Shown: positions 46,468 through 56,773 of the stretch, piece after piece
How positions within the stretch are numbered: position 1 is the first letter of the stretch
How the letters are laid out: every line of letters starts with the position of its first letter
From: Cymodocea nodosa
Taxonomy: Eukaryota > Streptophyta > Magnoliopsida > Alismatales > Cymodoceaceae
Direction: 5' to 3'
NCBI GenBank assembly: GCA_036874045.1
Contig: CM072335.1
Location: 15,024,001-15,088,000 of the forward strand
Length of the DNA: 64,000 nt
The notes under the pieces: generated by a model
Told to the model about the DNA's origin: nothing
The model's input: the letters and a program-made list of their open reading frames with translations, nothing else
The model's database searches: none
Position numbers and translations under genes: made by a program

Positions 46468-46486
46468 TGGCGCCATTGCTGGGGAA
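46468..46486 (+). promoter_or_regulatory. GyB primer-binding site, Asp-tRNA type
   Basis: TGGCGCCATTGCTGGGGAA, seven bases after the LTR end; close to the Athila consensus. Confidence 0.85.
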
Positions 46487-46491
46487 TTGAA

Positions 46492-46713
46492 ATGACTAGA
46501 ATTGAATTGAATAGATATAAGCAACTGTTAGAGCTGTTTTGTTTTAATAGCCAGAGTTGTGTGTTTTCTCCTGTAATTGAGAATATGGCATATACTTATG
46601 CTCAAAGATTTCTGAAACCTGTAATTAGCATATGTGAATTCTGCAATTCTGAAGGACACGACATTTCTGACTGTTTGAAATTGAGACGTTTAGATCCCAT
46701 GAACAACAAATGA
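46492..46713 (+). CDS. GyB small CCHC ORF
   Basis: ATG at 46492, only five bases after the primer site, so there is no room for a capsid gene upstream. It encodes 73 residues with a perfect CX2CX4HX4C knuckle, CEFCNSEGHDISDC (46633-46674), then a basic tail. The stop TGA (46711-46713) overlaps the next ATG (46710-46712) as ATGA. This is equivalent to the CCHC ORF of GyA at 2686. The knuckle suggests RNA binding, as in nucleocapsid. It is intact, unlike most of the element. Confidence 0.65.
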   Translation: MTRIELNRYKQLLELFCFNSQSCVFSPVIENMAYTYAQRFLKPVISICEFCNSEGHDISDCLKLRRLDPMNNK

Positions 46714-48370
46714 GTTATCCTCAATATAATAGAGGTGAGTATGAGAATCCTATAGTTTACTCAACTGATAGTCAGTATAGAATGTGTAATATGTTAAGAG
46801 ACACTGAAGTTTGGGATAGGTATGATAGATTGGAACATAGTATAGAGCAAAATTTGGACAAACTGGAATACTTTATGTGTCAACAACAAGAAGTCAACCA
46901 ATTAAACTATAAGGAAGCATATTTAGAACCTAAAAAGGATATAATTTACGAAACTGAAAAAACCAAAATGAAAATTGATCAAAAATTGAATGCAATGAAA
47001 TTAGATGATTTGGAAACAAAATTAAAAGCATTAGACGAATATACAATGAAAATACAAGTTATGCAACAGGACAATGAAAATTATAATGTTATAAACCTGC
47101 ATAATTTGCAAAATATACAACAAACAGAAAATACTAATGTAAGAGAATTTAAAGAATGCACTTTAAAACTAAAAACAATTGAAGATCATAATCACAAAAA
47201 TGATATGCAAAAACATCATGAGAATAACTAAAATCTAGAAGATGTATGTGTAACATTAAGATATGGAACTGATATACCACCAAGAACTCAAAATGAAAAT
47301 GATATGAAGGTGGATAAGAGTAAAAATCAAAATGATAATGAAAATGTAATAGCTGAAAAACTAGAAATCACTGAAGAACAATCTGAATCTGTGAATGAAG
47401 CTAAAAATGATCAAACAAATCAACTAAAAGAAAAAGAGTCTTTGAAATCAAAATCTTTAGCACCCTATCTTGAAATATTACAACAAACAATACCTGAAAA
47501 ACAAGAAAAAATCAGAGAAATTTTTGAAAAAGTACATGTTAACATTCCTTTGTTAGATCTATTACAGAAAATGACACCTTGTGCTAAATTTCTTAAGGAT
47601 TGGTGTAATAAGAAAAGAGAGTGAAAAGTTCTTAGAAAGGTCTTTTTAGCTGAGCAAAGTAGTTCCCTATTTCTGCCACAAATTCCTAAAAAGTTATCTG
47701 ATCTTGGAATCTCTGTTATATCATGCACCATAAGAAATACCATTCTAGAAAGAACATTAATAGACTTAGGTGCAGTTATAAATGTTATGCCAAGTGATAT
47801 ATTTGTATCCTTAAGATTAGAAGGCTTAACTCCTACTAGTACGGTTATTCAATTAGCTGATAAAAGTATAAGATACCCTAGAGGAAAAATAGAGGATGTC
47901 ATAATTAAAATAAAAAACTTTAAATATCCTATTGATATTGTAATTTTGGATTCCCAACAAATTAAGCATAAAAATAGTGATACATCTTTAATTTTGGGAA
48001 GCTCATTTTTAGCAACATCAGGGGCTGTTATAAATTGTAAGACTGAAGTAATGAAGTTAGCATATGGTAATGAGGATACTCAATTAAATATTTTCAAATC
48101 AGAAAGGTTTGAAGAGTTAAAAATGTCTTTACATACCATAGACTTTTTAGAGGATGAAGGAGATATGTTAGATGATGTGATTCAAGAAGAATTAAATAGG
48201 CAAATCAATTCTGAAATTTTAGAAGAAAGTGAAAGCATAAATATAGAAGGAGATCTGGAAGAAATTCATTTAAAAGATGATGATGTTCAATTAGGAGCTC
48301 TAGCTTCTGAATGGCAGCATTTAGAATTAAAACTTTTACCTCCTGAATTAACCTATATGTTTCTGTAAGA
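46710..48370 (+). pseudogene. GyB Pol: N-terminal coiled-coil linker and protease
   Basis: Frame 3 from ATG 46710. The first 170 residues are charged and likely coiled coil (LEHSIEQNLDKLEYF, LETKLKALDEYTMKIQV). A TAA at 47229-47231 and a TGA at 47622-47624 interrupt it. The pre-protease block is KVHVNIPLLDLLQKMTPCAK. The protease motif is LIDLGAVINVMPSDIF (about 47759-47806) with the catalytic Asp, then LILGSSFLATSGAVIN. An acidic linker ends at TAA (48366-48368). Same arrangement as GyA 2686-4414, with a longer coiled-coil part. Confidence 0.82.
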
Positions 48371-48380
48371 TAAACGAACC

Positions 48381-49920
48381 TGTCCAATCATTATTGCTTC
48401 AGATTTAAAAGAGGATCAAATAGCTAAATTAAAAGATGTAGTAAAAAGTTATAAAGAAGCGATAGGATGGACTATGACTGATATAAAAGGGTTAAGTTCA
48501 ACTTTATGCTGTCACCACATATATTTAGAAGAGAATGCTAAACCTATTAGAATTCCTGAGAGGAGATTAAATCCAAACCTTAAGGAAGTAGTCAGGAAGG
48601 AAATAGTTAAATGGTTAGATAATGATATAATATATCCGATTTCTGATAGCTCGTGGGTTAGTCCAATCCATGTAGTTCCCAAGAAATCAGGATTAACAGT
48701 TATTAGGAATGAAAGTCAAGACTTGATACCTACTAGAATTCAATCAGGCTGGAGAGTATGTATAGACTATAGAAAGCTGAATGCTGTGACTAGGAAAGAT
48801 CATTTTCCCTTACCTTTTATAGATCAAATGCTGGAAAGATTAGCAGGGCAAAAATATTTTTGTTTCCTAGACGGGTATTCAGGGTATAATCAAATTCTAG
48901 TAGCATTAGAGGATCAAGAGAAAACAACTTTCACCTGTCCTAATGGAACTTATGCTTTTAAGAGAATGTCATTTGGATTATGCAATGCGCTAGCTACCTT
49001 TCAAAGGTGTATGTAGGGCATATTTACTGGAATGACTGAAGATTTTTTAGAAATATTTATGGATGATTTTACTGTATATGGCAACTCATATGAAGTTTGT
49101 TTAAGCAATTTAGACCAAATATTAAAGCGCTGTGTGGAAAAAAATCTGGTTTTAAATTGGGAAAAATGTCACTTCATGGTTAAACAAGGAATAGTCTTAG
49201 GGCATGTTGTTTCTAAGAAAGGGTTGGAAGTAGATAAAGCTAAAATAGAAGTAATTTCTAATCTACCAAAATCTAAATCAGAAAAAGATATTAGATCATT
49301 TCTAGGACATACTAGTTTTTATAGAAGATTTATTAAAGACTTTAGCAATAGCTAGACCTTTAACTAATCTATTAAAAGATGTTCCATTTAACTTTGATAA
49401 AAATTGCAAAGAAGTATTTTTCAGACTTAAGACTAGCTTAATTTCAACTCCTATAATTCAAGCACCTGATTGGAACTATCCATTTGAATTAATGTGCGAT
49501 GCTTTTGATTTTATTGTAGGAGCAGTGTTAGGACAGAAGATAGGAAAATCTCCTAGAGTGATTTATTATGCAAGCAAAACCTTAAATGATTTTCAAGTTA
49601 ATTACAGAACTACTGAAAAAGAATTATTAGCTGTTGTGTTTGCTTTAGAAAAGTTTAGATCATATCTGATTGGAGCTAAAGTAATAGTATACACGGATCA
49701 TTCAGCTTTAAAACATCTAATAAAGAAAAAAGAAACTAAACCTAGATTGAACCGATGGATATTATTATTACAAGAATTTGATCTTGAAATTAAAGATAAA
49801 AAAGGTTGGGAGAATGTTGTAGTAGATAATTTATCAAGATTACAAATAGAAAAATCAAATATTGAAATTAAGGATAATTTTCCTGATGAACAATTAATGA
49901 CCATCAACACAATGCCTTAG
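48381..49920 (+). pseudogene. GyB Pol: reverse transcriptase and RNase H
   Basis: PERRLNPNLKEVVRKEIVKW, WVSPIHVVPKKSG, VCIDYRKLNAVTRKDHFPLP, FLDGYSGYNQI, FGLCNALATFQRCM, a TAG at 49014-49016, then FMDD at 49056-49067. A frameshift in the KDFSNS stretch near 49345-49355 moves the rest to another frame. RNase [51 protein letters not shown] and [24 protein letters not shown] at 49918-49920 ends the segment where relatives have a Trp. Confidence 0.9.
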
Positions 49921-49989
49921 TATGCAGACATAGTTAATTACTTAGTTACTAGTTTAACACCTAAGGGTTGGAATAGACAGGATAAGAAA

Positions 49990-51215
49990 TTGTTTTTCTC
50001 AAGAGTAAAATATTACTATTGGGAAGACCCATACTTATTTAAGAAATGTCTTGATTTGGTTTTAAGGAGGTGTGTTCCAAAAACTGAATATCCGAGCATA
50101 TTGTCTTTCTGTCATGACCAAGCTTGTGGAGGGCATTTTGGTTCAGGGAAAACTGCTGCAAAAATTCTGCAATGTAGGTTTTATTGGCCAACACTATTCA
50201 AAGATGCTCATAAATATTGCTTAAGTTGTTTAAGATGTCAACAAATAGGAAGAATGTCAAAGAGGAATATGATGCCTCTTAATCCTATTGTTGAGGTTGA
50301 AATCTTTGATGTGTGGGGAATAGATTTTATGGGTCCATTTCCTATGTCTAATCAATTTAATTACATATTGTTGGGGGTGGATTATGTATCTAAATGGATA
50401 GAAGTTATTCCTACAAAAACTAATGATAACAAAGTGGTAATACAATTTATAAGAACAAATATATTTGCCAGATTTGGAATACCTAAAGCTATTATCAGTG
50501 ATAGAGGAACTCATTTCTATAATAGAAGTTTTGAAGCCTTAATGAAGAAATATGGAGTAAACCATAAAATTGCAACATCATATCATCCGCAAACAAGTGG
50601 ACAAGTAGAAAGTGCAAACAAACAAATTAAATTAATCTTAGAAAAAGTAGTAAATCCTACTAGAATAGTTGGGCTAATAGATTGATAGATGCACTTTGAG
50701 CTTATAGAACTACTTATAAAACGAGCTTAGGTATGTCACCTTTTAGGCTAGTATATGGAAAAAGTTGTCATTTACCTGCTAAAATAGAACATAAAGCTTA
50801 TTCGGCATTAAAAACATTGAACACTAATTTAAATCAAGTTGTTGAAAATAGAAGAATGCAATTAATTGAATTAGAAGAATTTAGAAATGAAGCTTATTCG
50901 AATACTGTAAGAGAAAAAGAAAAAATTAAATTTTGGCATGATAGAAAAATTATTCCTAAAAGCTTTGAAATAGGACAAGTATATCTTTATATGGCTAGAC
51001 TCCATAACCATCTAGGAAAATTAAAATCTAGATGGGCAGGACCTTACATAGTTCGAAATATTTATCCTTATGGAGCTATTGAAATTGAAAATCCTAAAAA
51101 TCAGAATATATTTAAAGTAAATGGACAAAGACTGAAACCTATTCTGAAAACACCAAAAAGCTCCTTTGGAATTATAGAAGAAGATAGAGTAGAGGACTAC
51201 TCGAGTTTTACTTAG
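49990..51215 (+). pseudogene. GyB Pol: integrase
   Basis: HHCC zinc domain (FCHDQACGGHFGSGKTA, CLSCLRCQQIGRM). DDE core: Asp in VWGIDFMGPFP, Asp in IISDRGTHF and Glu in GQVESANKQIK. A second frameshift and stops lie near 50670-50700, in the WANRLDDALWAYRTTY region. Then MSPFRLVYGKSCHLPAKIEH, KLKSRWAGPYIVRNIYPYGA and IFKVNGQRLKPIL. Ends naturally at 51213-51215. Clearly the same family as GyA integrase. Confidence 0.9.
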
Positions 51216-51811
51216 TAAGAAATCAGTTTTTATGTTTATATATATATATAAAATAAAAAAATATTAAAAATATATATATATTTATAAAATATAAAAATTG
51301 TTGCGGTTCAACCGATTGGATCCATCGGTATGACCGGAACATAAAAAATATGTATATTAATTTTTAGAAAAAATGCTAATTTTACCGAAACATAGTATCG
51401 GTTCAACCGAAAGAAAAATAAAAAAATAAAAAAATATTTAGGTCTAACCGAAACATAGTATCAGTTAAACTGGTAAAAAATAGAAAAACTATTATCTGTA
51501 ATATTTTTATTATTATATTTGCTTGTACAGGGGGTCCGTTGAGTTACGCTTAACTCAACGAGCTTACTCCGTTGAGTCTTGAGTTAGTCAATAAGCTTAT
51601 TCCGTTGAGTTAACTGTAACTCAATGGAGTACTGTAGCTAAGACCGCGGATAAAATAGTAACAGTTGGTTCGAGAAATGACCCGATTACCCGCCTAAACT
51701 TAGGGCTTATTTAAACTAAAACCTAGGGTTTTGGGGGCATTATCCAACAAATCATTTAGAATCTAGAACAATAGAAATCAGAGCGATTCCGTGTTGTTGT
51801 GTAACTCCACG
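51216..51811 (+). other. GyB region between integrase and third ORF
   Basis: Noncoding, with phrase arrays. Near 51300-51480 there are repeats of CCGAAACATAGTATCGGTT and CGGTTCAACCG. Near 51531-51640 there are CCGTTGAGTTA/TAACTCAACG inverted repeats. A TA-microsatellite lies at 51237-51250. Confidence 0.7.
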
Positions 51812-54019
51812 ATGAGGAAGATGAAGTCTGAATTCTAGGAAGAGGCATTGGACACCGCATAGTTTCTAAAGGAATCTGAAGAATGACACACGCGATAGAA
51901 GATCAAGAATACAACAAGAGAGAAAGAGCTACAAAAGGTAGAATCAGAACTCTTTAACTTGAGGAAAGTTTTAGTTGAGTTAGAAATACAAATACCACAG
52001 ATAATGGAGACACGAATTAGAGTGGCTATTGAAATTGCAGTAAGTAAAGAAAGAAAGATACAGCCAAACAATGAAGTAGCCCTAGAATTAATTCAATGTA
52101 AGTCCCGGCTCTAGTTCAAAAGACGAATCTGTAGACGAGCTAGCTAGGTAATATGGGAGCAGCAACGAGCAAGAGAACAGGAGGAGCCGACTACTGAAAG
52201 ACTTGTTCCTAAGGAACAGCAGCTAGGACCTTCAGTTCCACCATTTAAGTCGTTGGCACGAGCAGAAATGATGGGGCCTTCGATTGAAGAAGAGTTAAAG
52301 GAATTTCAAACACTGGTTCATGTTGGGAAAAACCAAGGAGAATCAGAAGATTTGGTAGTGGCTAAAGCACACCTAGTGTTTGATGCACATTACAAAAAGA
52401 GAGCTGCAGAAAAGTTGAAAGCCCAATATAAAATCAAAATGGAATAGCATCAAGAAGCTACTGCCAAACCTACTACAAAAGGAGATGAAGCTGGTCCTTC
52501 GAGACCAGTAATTATAGAAAAAGTTTAACAGGAAGAGCCAGTACTTGTGGCTCGAAGGCTTGCAGAGCCTACTTTTGTAGATTTAATTTTAGAAGATGAA
52601 GAGGAAGAACATGCACAATTAATCAGAAAAAGGAAAGGAAAAGAAAAAGTGCCTGAATATGAGGAAATTAAATTTGAAGTACCAATTTTTATAGGGCTTG
52701 TGGAGCAAATTTTTATTAACCTACTATCCGATTCTGAGGAGGAGCAAGAGGAGCTGTAGTAGTAGGAGCAAAGAAAAGAAGAAAATCAAGCTGAAATTAG
52801 TCTACAACCTGTACAAGAAGAAACAGAAATTAAGGTAGAAACTAAATTGCCCGTGACTCCATCCCAATCTATTACAGAATCAGAAAGAATAGTAACAAAA
52901 CAGATTGGTAGTTAGGAGGAAAAAGAAAGAGTAGAAAATGAAGAGGCTGAAAGAAGCCATTTGGACAAAAATAATTTTACAGATTCCACTGAAGAACAAG
53001 AAACTCTTCAGCAATTTATGGAGAGAAATCAAGACAGAGTGGAGAGTTCTACCAGCTCACCACCACAAACAGAAACAGAAATTTAGGAATCTATTGAAAA
53101 TGTTCAAATGCAACCTATGTTAGAGGAAGAGCAAGTACAAACCCCTCTGGAACAACAAAGTCACCTTCTTGACCCAACTGAAACAATAATTTTGAATGAA
53201 GTACATTTTTGTAGTCAGGAAGCTTATACTAATTACCAAGAAATAAGGAGTTACGACATTATTTATAGTAGACTAGTAAATTGGGATGGAATACAAGAAA
53301 TCAAAGATTTATTTGAATTCCAAGGTCTACTGCAATTCATTTCTCAAGAAAGAGGGCATGGAGTATATGAGAATTTAATGCCCTATTTTTATGCAAATTT
53401 AAGAGAAGGAGAAAGAGGATTAATTTCCAACGTAGAGGAAGCTAATGTACAGATAACACCAGAACTTCTCCACAACATTTTTGGTTTAAAGAATGAAGGA
53501 ATAAAAATTTTGGAAGATACAACTGCCGTCGAGTGGACTAAACAGGAAATTAAGGACTGTTTAGCTATCAATCCTGGTGTACCATTATTAAACAGATTGA
53601 AGCATTTAAATGGTAAAGCACACATGGTATCTAACATTCTGATTAAGAATGTCTATCAACGGCAGGGCCATGATATAGAATTAAGTCAATTTGTCAAATG
53701 GGCCACATATGCAGTTGTAAATAAGATCCAAATAAATTGGTCTATAGTTTTTATCTCTAAGCTGAAAACAGTGAAGAAGAAATTATTTTATGGAGATTTG
53801 ATTCCACTGCTAATGGTGGACTGTATCGATTTCACGAAATGGACATCAAAAAGGATCAGATCAAGAACCATTTCAGTGAAAGAATACAAAAATTTTGTAG
53901 CTGCAGAACTAGCTGTACCTTTTGGAGGAATTACAAGAGCAGTAGAGAGGATTAATCAATTAGAACTTCAATTAGAAAAACTCTAGAAGGAAGTAGATGA
54001 ACTTAGGAATAGAGATTAA
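51812..54019 (+). pseudogene. GyB third ORF, homologous to the Sirevirus third ORF
   Basis: One frame from ATG 51812 to TAA 54017-54019, about 735 codons, with many in-frame stops before 53108 and then 292 open codons. The N-terminal half is Glu/Lys-rich and low complexity (SDSEEEQEEL). The C-terminal domain (from about 53190) reads IQEIKDLFEFQGLLQFI, MPYFYANLREGERGL, ITPELLHNIFGLKNEGIKI, NVYQRQGHDIELSQFVKW and NKIQINWSIVFISKLKTV, then a coiled-coil end. Block for block it matches SirB 59190-61469. It resembles the domain annotated in plants as 'putative plant transposon protein', sometimes called envelope-like; I see no signal peptide or membrane segment. Function unknown. Confidence 0.82.
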
Positions 54020-54967
54020 ATTGTATTGTTCATCTACTTGTGTAAAATTGTATGAAATTGTATGATGTACTTGTAATGTAATTGATTCATATTAATGAAT
54101 GTAAATTTTTCAGATGCAATTTTCATACGTATTTTGGATGTGAAATGAATGGAATTTATTGAATATTATGTAATTTGTGGAACTTTAAGAATGAGTATGT
54201 AACAGATTTACAATTTACTGAATGACATGATAACTGCTTAAAAATTTCTACATGTTGTAAGGTAAAATGTAAATTCTGCATAACATAAAATGACCTGCAA
54301 GTTAAATCTTTATATAATATTCAGATTTAAACGTATTTTAATTAGAATGATGCATTAATGACATAGATTTAACTTTATTTCAGTTAGCAGAATGAAAAAG
54401 AGAAAAAAGAACAGAGAGGAACTTACGAGAGTAAAACTTAGAAGTTGCCAAGTGTTAACTCAACGAAGTAAGTCCATTGAGTTAAACGTAACTCCACGAG
54501 GTTAGTAATATATTATAAGGTCACTCCGTTGAGTTATCTGTAACTCAACGAAGTTAGTCCGTGGAGTTAGCAACAGTAATCGACTGTGTTCTATTGAGTT
54601 ATCTGTAACATAACGAGGTTAGTTCGTGGATTAAGCAGAACAGTTATTCTTTTAACCACGAACGAAACTTCGTTGGTTTAGCGGTTACCAAAATTTAAAA
54701 TTAGTAGTGGTACACGTACCCATAAAAATAGGAACCACGATGCACGTTGCAAGCCATGTTCTTGCAATGAGATTTATTCACTTTATGGATGTGTAGTATA
54801 TATATAACACAGAATGTTATTTACGAGTTACCAGCACTTTTAAAAGAAAGGAGAATGCGTTGAAGGAACTAAAAGGAGAAGCAGCTGATTCAACTTTATC
54901 TGACAACAAATATTTATTGAATGGAAAGCTTCAGACTGGTATGTAATTAATATTCTGTTATTTATTT
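54020..54967 (+). other. GyB noncoding region after the third ORF
   Basis: AT-rich. Near 54450-54690 it carries an array of TTGAGTTATCTGTAACTCAA-type inverted phrases and GTTAGTCCGTGGAGTTAG. A donor-like GTATGT lies at 54939, shortly before the small ORF. Confidence 0.65.
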
Positions 54968-55186
54968 ATGAGCACATGGACTCGTTCTCTAAGCACTAAA
55001 AGATTAGTAAGAACACCTACCCAGGAATTTTCATTGCAGAGGAGTATTGAAAAATTTTCTGAACTAAACTTTAACGAAATTCTTTGGGGTGTAGCTAACC
55101 TTTCTTTAAAAGAGAACGTAGAGATGACTACTCCAGTAGAAAAACCATTAAAACTTATTCTAGGAAATCAACTAGCTCGCTTGTGA
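54968..55186 (+). CDS. GyB 72-residue ORF, possible Gag N-terminus remnant
   Basis: ATG 54968 to TGA 55184-55186. The start, WTRSLSTKRLVRTPTQEFSL, resembles the start of the displaced GyA Gag, WVRDSASRLIRQTPLEEVSV (7298 on), and the ORF sits at the corresponding place before the first polypurine cassette. The rest, LGNQLARL at the end, has no capsid domain. It is either a truncated Gag or an unrelated short ORF. The resemblance is short and judged by eye. Confidence 0.4.
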   Translation: MSTWTRSLSTKRLVRTPTQEFSLQRSIEKFSELNFNEILWGVANLSLKENVEMTTPVEKPLKLILGNQLARL

Positions 55187-55639
55187 GCCACCAAAGGCAT
55201 AAGAGCTTGGGTTCCACACAAGACACTGATTTATTAATATCTATTAAATATTATTTTGTTTTATATTTTTCTTTTATCTATGAATGAAAAGTTTTTCAAA
55301 ATCAAAAATCAGAATATGTAGAAGGAGATACAAATGAAACAAGATATGTAACTAATTACTCATCCTAAATTTTAAATCAAGCAAAACTGTATACATGTCT
55401 GCTACAATTACTGTACTTATTGTCAAATCTTTTACATTGAAGGCAATGCAAAATGTAGGTATGGGGGGGAGGTAATTGAAATAACAGTCATGTAAGTTTG
55501 TTAATTAAAGGAATTAAAATGGTACTGCAAAGTTTTGAGGAAATTGAAAATTTTTATGAACTTGGTGTAACTATCCGATAAATGAGATTGTAAAATTTTT
55601 ATAAACTGCTTGAATGTTATATTTAGAAGGCTATATAAG
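55187..55639 (+). other. GyB 3' region with upstream hairpin/polypurine cassette
   Basis: Inverted repeat TTTTACATTG (55430-55439) / CAATGCAAAA (55444-55453), one mismatch, then AGGTATGGGGGGGAGG from 55457. Same design as GyA 9065-9106. Otherwise no feature seen. Confidence 0.65.
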
Positions 55640-56640
55640 ATGCTATTGAATTTACTATTTATGCAAATCTAGATATAGTATCTTATGTTTTTCTGAATTT
55701 CATGAGTTTAACAGTTTCACGATTTTAAAATGAAATCAGAATGCTTAATGAAAAAATCAGTAAATTATCTGAAGTCCTGAAAGAACTGAGATGTGAATTC
55801 TAGATTAAATGAACCACATATGATTAAAGATACATTTAATTTGACTGATTGAACTTGTAGAATGATTTATGTGTAGATCTTATTAACTACAGAAAAAGTA
55901 TGAGCTTATTGTTATGGATTCATATTTTCAGTAAATGATAGAAGCAAGACTATATGAGATTGGTGTTTTACTGCATCTGTATTAATGAAATATGTACATA
56001 TATAGTATGTGATTAATGTTTTGTTTTGTGTTTGTAGTATTTTAAATAAAATAAAAAAGAGAAAATTTTGAGAGTTTATTGACTTGTTTGATCACGAGCC
56101 TTTTGTACTTGAGCAGATAGGTATGTAAGGATTGTTGACCTGAAAAAGGACTCTTGAAATCTGGCAACCTAAGATCCTGATCAGATTTGAGATTGTTGAC
56201 TGAAAGCTCGTTACATGGGTACATTAGAAAGCTCTTGTATGATTCAAGCTTGTCAAATTAACTTTTAAAGTACAAATATATATATATATATATACATATA
56301 CTGTTCTGAAAAGATACAAGTATTTTGTGAAATACAAATATCTTATGAATCGAGTATATTTTCTGTTATCTAGAATTGCTGTAATATGAATCTAGAATTG
56401 ACTTTTGAAGTTGTTTAATGGAGATACAATTCTTTATTCTACTTGTCTTAATCAAATTGAATTGGATTGTACTTTGATTCATATGTTGTTGAAATTTCTT
56501 CTAGCAATCTTATTGGAAAATTTATGATGACAGATGATGAAAAGAAGAACAAACGATAATATAATTAACACCTATGTGATGATGATATGCTTTGTATGTA
56601 ATTTACATATATTCTAAGTATATTTGCAGGTTGATTACTG
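55640..56640 (+). repeat. Sirevirus-like noncoding module in GyB
   Basis: Homologous to the spacer between RNase H and third ORF of the Sireviruses (SirB about 43040-43995). The core 56094-56272 differs from SirB 43466-43642 at about 15 of 177 positions. It includes donor-like GTATGTAAGG at 56121 and acceptor-like TATATTTGCAG ending at 56639. No ORF. Confidence 0.85.
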
Positions 56641-56735
56641 AAACATACAGAATATATTTTTATGCTAAATAGGAAAAACGAAAGGGGAAGAATTAATTCT
56701 AGCACTTTTAAAAAAACCAATTAATTAGATCTTAG

Positions 56736-56773
56736 TTTGCTAAGGGACTAGCAAAATTTAGGTATGGGGGAAG
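56736..56773 (+). promoter_or_regulatory. GyB polypurine tract with hairpin
   Basis: TTTGCTA (56736-56742) / TAGCAAA (56749-56755) around AGGGAC, then TTTAGGTATGGGGGAAG up to the LTR start TGTTTAG at 56774. Same cassette as in GyA 10221-10256. Confidence 0.75.

Noticed and set aside
51237..51260. TA microsatellite (also near 56277-56294)
   Set aside because: Ordinary simple repeats, too short to matter.
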